A stretch of 42,666 bases of DNA from Candidatus Peribacteraceae bacterium (GTDB taxonomy: Bacteria > Patescibacteriota > Gracilibacteria > Peribacterales > Peribacteraceae), in the NCBI GenBank assembly GCA_028712095.1, contig JAQTQU010000005.1, positions 1 through 42,666 on the forward strand. The letters are read 5' to 3'. The notes under the pieces were generated by a model. The model was given only the letters and a program-made list of their open reading frames with translations. It ran no database searches and was not told where the DNA came from. This document shows, piece by piece, positions 33,123 through 40,288 of the stretch. A program made the position numbers and the translations under genes. How positions within the stretch are numbered: position 1 is the stretch's first letter; each line of letters starts with the position of its first letter.

Positions 33123-35366
33123 GTGCCCCGTCACCGTCGCACACTCAAGCGGCCCAGAAGCAGAAAACATTCATCTGCGATCGAGATGAGTCCGACCACG
33201 CGGCGGCAGGTGAGCGGCGTCTTCCAGTTCATGGTGGGCATGCTCATTGCGCTCTCGCTTCGTGAACAGGCCGGCTCTGCGGGCGGCGCGGTCCGTACCG
33301 TGCTCACATTCTTCTTCGGCAAATGGAGCATCATCTTTCCCGTCGTCCTCATCGTCTCCGCCCTTCTGCACTTCTTCACGAGTGAGGATCACTTCAAGAC
33401 CAAGCGATCTGTAGGGTTAGTCCTGTGTCTCGTGACCTTCCTCGGACTCATGCACATCGGCGCCCCCGTTCAAGAAATCGCCACGAAGAAGGAAGAACTG
33501 GGCGGGGCCATCGGCTTTCTCGCCAGCGTGCCCTTTCTGCTCTTCTTCTCGCGACCCGTGGGCTACACCGTCCTTGGCGCGCTCTTCTTCATCGGCATCG
33601 TCATTGCGTTTGAGCCCAACGTGGGCGCGATCTGGCAGTTCTTCCGTGATCTCACAGCCAAGCGCGAGACCCTGAAACCACGCGCACCCCGTGCCACCCG
33701 TACCGAGGAGGCAAAAAAGGAAAAGATCGAGGAGGAGGAAGGAGATCTCGTGGAGGAGGACCATGAGGCTCCGGAGCTGAATATCATCAGGCCGGCTTTC
33801 GCGCAGAAAGAGAGCAAGAAGGCAATGGCCAAAAAGATCGCCGCGGAAAAGAGCGAGAAGAACGTGAAAGCGAAGATCAAAGACATCCTGCAGATGAAAG
33901 ACACGCGCTTTGAGGAGTGGACGTTCCCGGGGTTGGAGCTGCTGGAAGACACACACAGCGAGCTCGCCATCGATGACGAGGAGCTCAAAATGCAGGCCAA
34001 GAAGATCGAAGAGAAGCTGGAGGAATTTGAAATCTCCGTGACCATGCGCGACGCTCATCCGGGACCGACGGTGACGCAATTTACACTGCTGCCCGCCGAG
34101 GGCGTGAAGCTGAGCAAGATCGAGGGCCTCAAGGACGATCTTGCCCTCGCGCTCGCCGCGCCCAGCCTGCGCATTCAGGCACCCATTCCGGGCAAGTCGC
34201 TCGTGGGCCTCGAGATGCCGAACAGCAAACGCACCACCGTTCATCTGCGCGAAATCCTCGAGAGTCCGGAATTCACCCAATCGACCTCGCAACTGTCGCT
34301 TCCGCTCGGCCGCGATGTCGGCGGTGCCGCGGTGGTGGCCGCCCTCAACGACATGCCGCACCTGCTCATCGCCGGCGCCACAGGATCGGGCAAATCCGTG
34401 TGCATGAATACGTTCCTGACATCACTCCTCTACCAGAACGCCCCGAATGAGCTCAAATTCATCCTCATCGACCCCAAGCGCGTGGAGCTGACACCGTACG
34501 ACGGCATCCCGCACCTGCTCACCCCCGTCATCTCGGAATCGGAGAAAGCCCTGCAGGCGCTGCGCTGGGCGGTGGCCGAAATGGGCCGTCGTCTGCACCG
34601 TTTCTCCGACGCCGGCGCGCGCAATCTGGATGAGTACAACGAGAAGCAGACGGATGAGGCCAATCTGCTGCCGCGCATCATCGTGGTGGTGGACGAACTG
34701 GCCGACCTCATGATGCGCCAGTACCGGCGCGATACCGAGACGATGATCGCCCGCATCGCCCAGATGGCACGGGCCGTGGGGATGCACCTCATCATCGCCA
34801 CACAGCGGCCCAGCGTGGACGTGATCACCGGACTCATCAAGGCCAACATCCCCACGCGCATCGCTTTCCGCACGGTGAGCTCGGTCGATTCGCGCACGAT
34901 TCTGGATGGCGTTGGGGCGGAGGACCTGCTCGGCAAGGGCGACATGCTCTACATGACCGCCTCCACGCCCGATCCTGTGCGCATTCAGGGCATCTTTGTC
35001 GGCACCAAGGAAGTGGAGCGCGTGATCAACGCGGTGAAGATCGCCGGCGGCGGCCGCATCACCGAGCAGATCGCCCTCGCGGAGGAGGAAGAGGAAGGCG
35101 AGGGCGGGGTTCAGAGTCTCTCGCAACCGTACGCGCAGATTGATCTGGATGCCGATGATAACGGCGGCGACGACCTGTTCTTCGAAGCGGTGAAAGTGGT
35201 GCAGGAAACGGGCAAAGCATCGGCCAGCCTGCTCCAACGACGGCTGAGTGTGGGCTACGCGCGCGCCGCGAAGCTCCTCGACATCATGGAACAGAAGAAC
35301 CTCATCGGACCCGTCGAGGGAGCGAAGGCGCGGAAGGTGTACATCGAGAAAATGGCCACGCCCTAA
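33123..35366 (+). CDS. ftsK: DNA translocase FtsK/SpoIIIE
   Basis: Pumps chromosomal DNA through the division septum. It has 747 residues. A basic N-terminus is followed by about four membrane spans (40-175), a charged linker rich in Glu and Lys, and then the motor domain. Walker A is AGATGSGKSV near 420, and Walker B is IIVVVDELADLMM. The C-terminal gamma winged helix (DDLFFEAVKVVQETGKASASLLQRR...GYARAAKLLDIME) recognises orienting DNA sequences. The stop overlaps the start of the rdgB-like gene (TAATG). The GTG start is set by the -10 box. Confidence 0.95.
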   Translation: MPRHRRTLKRPRSRKHSSAIEMSPTTRRQVSGVFQFMVGMLIALSLREQAGSAGGAVRTVLTFFFGKWSIIFPVVLIVSALLHFFTSEDHFKTKRSVGLVLCLVTFLGLMHIGAPVQEIATKKEELGGAIGFLASVPFLLFFSRPVGYTVLGALFFIGIVIAFEPNVGAIWQFFRDLTAKRETLKPRAPRATRTEEAKKEKIEEEEGDLVEEDHEAPELNIIRPAFAQKESKKAMAKKIAAEKSEKNVKAKIKDILQMKDTRFEEWTFPGLELLEDTHSELAIDDEELKMQAKKIEEKLEEFEISVTMRDAHPGPTVTQFTLLPAEGVKLSKIEGLKDDLALALAAPSLRIQAPIPGKSLVGLEMPNSKRTTVHLREILESPEFTQSTSQLSLPLGRDVGGAAVVAALNDMPHLLIAGATGSGKSVCMNTFLTSLLYQNAPNELKFILIDPKRVELTPYDGIPHLLTPVISESEKALQALRWAVAEMGRRLHRFSDAGARNLDEYNEKQTDEANLLPRIIVVVDELADLMMRQYRRDTETMIARIAQMARAVGMHLIIATQRPSVDVITGLIKANIPTRIAFRTVSSVDSRTILDGVGAEDLLGKGDMLYMTASTPDPVRIQGIFVGTKEVERVINAVKIAGGGRITEQIALAEEEEEGEGGVQSLSQPYAQIDLDADDNGGDDLFFEAVKVVQETGKASASLLQRRLSVGYARAAKLLDIMEQKNLIGPVEGAKARKVYIEKMATP

Positions 35367-35974
35367 TGGATCTTCTCATCGGGACCAACAACGCAGGCAA
35401 GATCATCGAGATTTCCGAAGTGCTGAAAGGCCTGCCGCTTCAGATCCTCAGTCCGAAGCACCTGAATATTGCTGAAGCGGCTCCCGAGACGGGAGAAACC
35501 TTCGAAGCAAATGCTCTTGAAAAGGCGCGCTTCTACTTCGAGAGGACTAGGCTCCCGACCGTCGCGGATGACTCGGGCATCATCGTGGAGGCGCTGAAGG
35601 ATGAATTGGGCATCCACACGCGCCGTTGGGGCGCGGGACCCGAGGCAAGCGATGAGGAATGGATCGCGCATTTTCTGGAGCGCATGAAGGAGGAAGAGAA
35701 CAAGCGCGCGGCATTCGTCTGCGTGCTCGCTTTCATCGAAGACCGCGGCCGCGAAGGGCCGCAACTGCATACCTTCGAAGGACGCTGCGAAGGCATCATC
35801 ACGCCCACGCTGGAAGCGGACTATCTGCCGGGACTTCCGATCTCTGCCTGCTTCAGGCCGGAAGGTCATTCTTGTGTATTTTCAGCCTTAAGTATTGAAC
35901 AAAAAAATAGTACGAGCCATCGGGGAAAAGCGGCACATGCCCTCAGAGAACACCTGCATCAAAGGAAAAAATGA
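35366..35974 (+). CDS. rdgB: Non-canonical purine NTP pyrophosphatase (RdgB/HAM1-like)
   Basis: Hydrolyses dITP, ITP and XTP to monophosphates to keep damaged purines out of DNA. It has 202 residues. Family motifs are IGTNNAGKIIEI at the N-terminus, ETGETFEANALEKA, VADDSGI.VEAL with GIHTRRWG, and SHRGKAAHAL at the end. The usual FGYDP loop that contacts the base is replaced by a PGLPIS sequence before ACFRPEG, so specificity may differ. It is translationally coupled to ftsK by a one-base overlap. Confidence 0.9.
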   Translation: MDLLIGTNNAGKIIEISEVLKGLPLQILSPKHLNIAEAAPETGETFEANALEKARFYFERTRLPTVADDSGIIVEALKDELGIHTRRWGAGPEASDEEWIAHFLERMKEEENKRAAFVCVLAFIEDRGREGPQLHTFEGRCEGIITPTLEADYLPGLPISACFRPEGHSCVFSALSIEQKNSTSHRGKAAHALREHLHQRKK

Positions 35975-35980
35975 TACAAT
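35972..35980 (+). promoter_or_regulatory. Extended -10 promoter, leaderless
   Basis: TGA immediately followed by TACAAT (35975-35980), then exactly six bases to ATG 35987. It lies within the last codons of the rdgB-like gene. Confidence 0.65.
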
Positions 35981-35986
35981 CACCTC

Positions 35987-36370
35987 ATGAAAAATGAACT
36001 GAGGATCTTGGATCCAGTTCTCAACGTACAACTTGGGAATTTGGACAAGGCGACAGCAGTTTATCCCGATGCGTCCTCCGAAACGAAGCGCGCCGAACGA
36101 ATCTGTGCACTGAGCCGGGACATCCGTTTCCGTCTGGGACCTTCGTGGTCCAATAGTCCTGCAGTCACCGAATCCATCGCCGAAAAACTCTGCTCGGCGG
36201 CATCAACCGTTACTGGAACTCACGAATCTGCCGAAAAACGCGCCTTTGTCGCGCATACCCTCCAGAGAGCAATTTTCCTCATACAAGGTTTGTTCAGCAC
36301 AACTGAAACTCCCTGGTGGTCCAAAGTGGAGGCTTTGCAGAAGAAAAAGCAGCAAACTACAGCGGCGTGA
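35987..36370 (+). CDS. Hypothetical small helical protein
   Basis: A 127-residue soluble protein that I do not recognise. It appears mostly helical (SSETKRAERICALSRDIRFRL, AEKRAFVAHTLQRAIFLIQGLF) and ends in a Lys/Gln-rich tail. The very good leaderless promoter argues that it is real. It is similar in size and character to the hypothetical protein at 32586, but no clear sequence match between them is seen. Confidence 0.65.
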   Translation: MKNELRILDPVLNVQLGNLDKATAVYPDASSETKRAERICALSRDIRFRLGPSWSNSPAVTESIAEKLCSAASTVTGTHESAEKRAFVAHTLQRAIFLIQGLFSTTETPWWSKVEALQKKKQQTTAA

Positions 36371-36408
36371 AATCCAGCAATTGTATGGCAAGAAACCTGT
36401 CATTCTCG

Positions 36409-36436
36409 TTGTCACACAATTTTGTCATCCTACGAT
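36409..36436 (+). promoter_or_regulatory. Promoter of the PHPT-like gene (leaderless)
   Basis: TTGTCA (36409-36414), a 16-base spacer and TACGAT (36431-36436), then exactly six bases to ATG 36443. Confidence 0.6.
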
Positions 36437-36442
36437 AACGGC

Positions 36443-36880
36443 ATGAACAAGGCAGATACCATCGAATATCGCATCGGAGCACTGGAACTCACTCCGGGAT
36501 TCCTCCCGTACGACGACACTGAGGCAAACAACCTTGAAGTCGATGATACCCCCTTCCATCTCTTCATCGTTTCGGTGCGGGGAAACATTGCTTCGCTCTT
36601 CGTGGGCAGTCCTCGTGGGCACTTGGCGCTCGCGCGTATGAATTCTCTCAACGCAGACAATGTCAAAGGCGGCGGCTTCTGTTACATCGACCCCGGGCAC
36701 CGACTCACGCTCGCGGGGTTCTCCGGCTCCTTCGGCGCGATTTCCAAGGCACTTGCCGAACGATTCTGTGACCTCCTCGCTCCCGCTCTGAAGGAGCGCT
36801 CAATCCCGTTCGAGGGAACGAAAGCGGAACCGGACGAACGGAGGATCAATGAATGCTGGAGGGCATTCACAGCGCAGTGA
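36443..36880 (+). CDS. Small protein resembling PHPT1/Janus phosphohistidine phosphatases
   Basis: A 145-residue soluble protein. Its C-terminal half reads KGGGFCYIDPGHRLTLAGFS followed by GSFGAISKALAERF. The GGG, then a strand, then xGxSxxFG order resembles the 14-kDa phosphohistidine phosphatase (PHPT1/Janus) pattern, in which a catalytic His precedes GGGRI and YGYS.aYG. Here His60 precedes Gly76-78 by 16 residues, against about 22 in PHPT1. The resemblance is from memory and weak. The TTG at 36422 is an alternative start, but the promoter favours ATG 36443. The 3' end overlaps the convergent helicase gene by 14 bases. Confidence 0.6.
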   Translation: MNKADTIEYRIGALELTPGFLPYDDTEANNLEVDDTPFHLFIVSVRGNIASLFVGSPRGHLALARMNSLNADNVKGGGFCYIDPGHRLTLAGFSGSFGAISKALAERFCDLLAPALKERSIPFEGTKAEPDERRINECWRAFTAQ

Positions 36881-39845
36881 AATCCAGCGCCGTGATCTTG
36901 GCCCAGACTTGCTTGATAAGAGCCTTCAGCTCGTTCACTTCCTGCTGCGTGATCTCAAAACTGATCTCCCGCCGCGCCTCATCCTCATTGCCGATGAAAT
37001 CCAGGGTGAAGCGTTTCGCCTCGTGAATAAACTTGGGATCGGCAGAGCAGAGGATCTTGTAGAACGCAATCTGCCGGAAAAGATCCTCCTTTTTGCGGAC
37101 GGCATCCTCCGTCTTTTTGGTCTGGCCGGTCTTGTAATCCAGAATGCGGCACTCTCTGCCGTTCGGTTCAAAGAGGTCGATGCGGTCGACCTTGCCCTTG
37201 ATCGGCACGTCATCCACCACCGCGTGGAACGTCCGTTCCGTCGAGAGCACGAGCGGAATGCCGGAGGAAGTTTGCTCGCCGTACCGACGCACGATATCGC
37301 CGCCAATCAGCCGGTAATGCTCCCATTCGTCTTTCGTGAGGATTTCCCGTTTCAGATGATTCTGGAAGGCATCCACCAGCGCATCAACGGAGAATGCCTC
37401 CCCCTGCTGCCACGCGGCGTTCCTCTCTTCCAGAGAGGCGTGGACCGCGGTGCCGAAGGCAAGGGCGGGTTTCTTCTCGCTTGGCATCTGGAGCAGCTGC
37501 TCCCAGAGAAATTTCTGCGGACCGTCCTCTTTGTCCAGAAACACATTGAGGGCCGTGACGGAGAGCTCGTACTCCTGCAGGCGCTCCAGCAGGAATGCAC
37601 GAAAAGCCGCATCAATGACCAGCGGCGGCGTGCGCAAGGTCTCGATGGGTAGCGGCAGTTGCTCCTGCGTCAGCGTGACTTCGTCTATGTGTTCTCCCGC
37701 CTCCGCGACGAAGCTGCTGACTTGTGCATCGCGCATCTGCTCGCCGCTGCGATACGTCTCGGGGAACGCAAGATACAGTGCGCGTCTCGCACGCGTCATC
37801 GCCACGAAGAAGAGTCTGCGCTCATCCTCCTGTCCCGCCCTCTTCTCGACCTCTTTGTCGATGCCGATGATCAGGTGGTCGGGCAGCGCGAGCGCATTGC
37901 CGCTGTTCCTGTTCCCCCAGTTGCGGTACCGCACATCCGGAACGATTACCAGATCAAATTCCAGCCCCTTGGCCCCGTGGCCGGTCATCAGCTGCACGCC
38001 ATCCTGCGTAAGATGCGGGAGGTCATACTCCAGTCTCAGTTTCTTCTCGTTCATGTACTGATCGATATCGGACAGCAGTGAGGCCAGCGACGTTGTCTTC
38101 ACCTCATAACAACGGCTCTTCACGTACTCATAGAACGCATGCAGGCCTGCAATGACGCGCGGATCCGCCTGCTTGGCCTCCATGGGCGGCAGAAGACCGG
38201 ACTCCGTCAGGACATGTGCAACGAGCGCCGTGAGCGTGACACCGGGGATGCTCTGGTGCATTTTCATGATGAATTCGTGCGCTTTCTTGATTGTTGCCGG
38301 GAGCACTGACTCCTTCAGCAGATACTCGTGCAGGCTGACTTTCTCTTTCGTACGCTTGAAGGTGCGGAAATCCATGAAGAGCCTGCCTAATTCCGCCGGA
38401 TGACACTGAAAGCACGGCAGGGCCAACGCTCCCGCAAGCAGGCTGGAATGCTCCTGTTCATGAATGGCACGGAGCAGCATCACCGCCTGCAGAACCTGCG
38501 GGTGCTGGATCAGATCCTGCTTGGCGACGACGACCGTGGGAACACCGGCAGCGGTCAACGTGTCCGCGATCTCCAGCACTTCCTCGTTCCTGCGGCAGAT
38601 GACCGCCATTTCCTTCCAGGCAGTCCCCTCTTTCCTGCCGTTGCGAAGAATACCCACGATCCCCGCATACTCCGTGCTCGTATCGGGATAGCGGATGAAT
38701 TGCGGTTTTTTGCCGCCTTTCTGCCTGCCTGCGACCAGATTTTTCTCAATACCTTTGATCACATGGACCAGACGCTCCTCATTGGCGGCAATCACGGCGG
38801 AAGCGGAATCCAATATCGGCTGGGTGGAGCGGTAATTCGTCGCGAGCGTCATCACCGCCGTCCGGGGGAACCTCTCAAGAAAAGACTTCATATTGCCGAT
38901 ATTCGCGCCCTGAAAGCGGAAAATCGCCTGATCATCGTCGCCGACGACGAAGATATTGGGATCCTGCTGGACGTGCGCATACGTCGTGAGCAGATCGAGG
39001 AGACGGTTCTGCGCTCCGTTGAGGTCCTGAAACTCGTCAACCAGAATGTACTGGTAGCGCTCCTGCAGGGATTCGAGCAGCCATTCGTGCTCTTGCAGCG
39101 CCTCAAGCGCGATGAGCACCATATCGTCGAAGTCGTACCGGTGTGATGCGGCCAGCTCCCCGCTATATGCCGTGTAAACCGTGATGAATTCCCGGAACTG
39201 CTGCACCTTCCTCAGATCATCCTTGTACGCCTTGCTCGTGGGATCTCTGTCTCTGCCTGTGGGCGTCTTTTTGAGCTCCTCCGCGTAGACCTCCACGTGT
39301 TTCAACAGGTCGTCGGGCGCGATCCCCTCTTTCTTCATCTGCGTGATGCGACCGAGCACGTCCGCGGCCCGGTCGTGCTCCGCGACGGGCATGTAGAGCT
39401 CGGATCGCTGCCCAAGCTCTTTGATCGCTCTGCGGACGATCTGCAGTTGCTCGATAGAGCTGACCTGCTCAAGGGCCCGGAAGTTCACGAACACATGCGG
39501 GTACTGCTGGATCAGGTCGTTACAGAAACTGTGCACGGTGCTTACGGTGACCCCGTAGGCATCGCTTCCGATGATCTTTCGCAACCGCTCGCGCATCGCC
39601 TTCGCTCCCGAAGTGGAGAACGTGAGGCAGAGGATGTTCGTCGGGCGCATTTGGGTACGACGCAGGATGTTCGCCGTGCGCATGGCCAAGACCTCGGTTT
39701 TGCCCGTCCCCGGCCCCGCCACCACCATCACCGGGCCTTCAATCGTCTCGACCGCGCGCTTCTGCCCTTCGTTCAGACCGGCAAAACGCTCCTCGAATGC
39801 TTTGGAGGACAAAGCGCGAACGGCCGCCTGCTGCTTCTTTCGCAT
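36867..39845 (-). CDS. UvrD/Rep-family helicase with C-terminal RecB-like nuclease
   Basis: A 992-residue superfamily 1A helicase. Motif I is AGPGTGKTEVL (43-53), II is VDEFQDLN, III is VGDDDQAIFRFQGAN, IV has NYRS, V is GHGAKGLEFDLVIVPDV and VI is VAMTRARRALYL. The last 250 residues form a PD-(D/E)XK nuclease: HASLEER, GKVDRIDLFE and ILDYKTGQTKK carry the active-site acids and Lys. The layout is that of AddA/AdnA-like end-processing enzymes for double-strand break repair. The frame is open to 40049, but TATGCT six bases before ATG 39845 sets the start, and the longer form would run through the next gene. Confidence 0.93.
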   Translation of the reverse strand: MRKKQQAAVRALSSKAFEERFAGLNEGQKRAVETIEGPVMVVAGPGTGKTEVLAMRTANILRRTQMRPTNILCLTFSTSGAKAMRERLRKIIGSDAYGVTVSTVHSFCNDLIQQYPHVFVNFRALEQVSSIEQLQIVRRAIKELGQRSELYMPVAEHDRAADVLGRITQMKKEGIAPDDLLKHVEVYAEELKKTPTGRDRDPTSKAYKDDLRKVQQFREFITVYTAYSGELAASHRYDFDDMVLIALEALQEHEWLLESLQERYQYILVDEFQDLNGAQNRLLDLLTTYAHVQQDPNIFVVGDDDQAIFRFQGANIGNMKSFLERFPRTAVMTLATNYRSTQPILDSASAVIAANEERLVHVIKGIEKNLVAGRQKGGKKPQFIRYPDTSTEYAGIVGILRNGRKEGTAWKEMAVICRRNEEVLEIADTLTAAGVPTVVVAKQDLIQHPQVLQAVMLLRAIHEQEHSSLLAGALALPCFQCHPAELGRLFMDFRTFKRTKEKVSLHEYLLKESVLPATIKKAHEFIMKMHQSIPGVTLTALVAHVLTESGLLPPMEAKQADPRVIAGLHAFYEYVKSRCYEVKTTSLASLLSDIDQYMNEKKLRLEYDLPHLTQDGVQLMTGHGAKGLEFDLVIVPDVRYRNWGNRNSGNALALPDHLIIGIDKEVEKRAGQEDERRLFFVAMTRARRALYLAFPETYRSGEQMRDAQVSSFVAEAGEHIDEVTLTQEQLPLPIETLRTPPLVIDAAFRAFLLERLQEYELSVTALNVFLDKEDGPQKFLWEQLLQMPSEKKPALAFGTAVHASLEERNAAWQQGEAFSVDALVDAFQNHLKREILTKDEWEHYRLIGGDIVRRYGEQTSSGIPLVLSTERTFHAVVDDVPIKGKVDRIDLFEPNGRECRILDYKTGQTKKTEDAVRKKEDLFRQIAFYKILCSADPKFIHEAKRFTLDFIGNEDEARREISFEITQQEVNELKALIKQVWAKITALDFTAL

Positions 39846-39851
39846 GCGGGA

Positions 39852-39857
39852 AGCATA
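39852..39857 (-). promoter_or_regulatory. -10 box of the helicase gene (leaderless)
   Basis: On the minus strand TATGCT is followed by exactly six bases and ATG 39845. No good -35 is seen; the upstream small gene may also co-transcribe it. Confidence 0.45.
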
Positions 39858-39876
39858 GCATTCTTCCGCACCGGAC

Positions 39877-40089
39877 TTACACGATTGCATCGATCGCCAT
39901 CTGCCCTGCGCCATCCTTATGAACACGTACATGCAGAACCTGCCCGACCGAAAACCGCACCTTGGCCTGAGGGTAATGGAGAACATGGGCTTTCTCCGTT
40001 GTGTCCGTGATCTCGACACGCGCGTCTTCCACGCGGGTGACGTGGCCATCGAGGTAATTCATCTTTGCGGCATCAGGAGTATCTGACAT
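39877..40089 (-). CDS. Small beta-barrel protein (DUF3006-like)
   Basis: A 70-residue protein with a run of short strands: YLDGHVTRVEDARVEI, KAHVLHYPQAKV and SVGQVLHVRVHKDG. This suggests a small SH3- or OB-like barrel, somewhat like DUF3006 proteins, which have no known function. It lies directly upstream of the helicase gene on the same strand and may be co-expressed. ATG 40089 follows a promoter at 40114-40141 with a 24-base pyrimidine-rich stretch. The frame is open to 40200, but that part would overlap the SGNH gene end. Confidence 0.6.
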   Translation of the reverse strand: MSDTPDAAKMNYLDGHVTRVEDARVEITDTTEKAHVLHYPQAKVRFSVGQVLHVRVHKDGAGQMAIDAIV

Positions 40090-40113
40090 AACGGAGGGAG
40101 GAAAAGAGGCGAC

Positions 40114-40141
40114 AGGATACCCGCCATGGCGAACAGGGCAA
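40114..40141 (-). promoter_or_regulatory. Promoter of the small beta-barrel gene
   Basis: On the minus strand TTGCCC (40136-40141), a 16-base spacer and TATCCT (40114-40119). Confidence 0.5.
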
Positions 40142-40165
40142 GCGAATAGCGCGGCTACCAACTCT

Positions 40166-40288
40166 TCAGCTCCCGCACGTGATCCCAAGCCACTTCGCAA
40201 GACGCCGGAGAACGGAAACGCGCCGCGGAGAGTCGACAGGAATCCAGCGGTCTACACGGGCGCAGATGCGCTCCGTACGGGAGGGAGA
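40166..40288 (-). other. Conserved 40-residue C-terminal module, copy 1
   Basis: Encodes SPSRTERICARVDRW, then IPVDSPRR and VLRRLAKWLGI up to the stop. DNA similarity to copy 2 (42044-42166) continues into the Ser-rich linker (to about 40399), interrupted by length differences. It is basic and amphipathic, with no membrane span. Confidence 0.8.

Noticed and set aside
36849-39146. Plus-strand open frames in the helicase region
   Set aside because: They are antisense to all helicase and nuclease motifs, which are well conserved on the minus strand.
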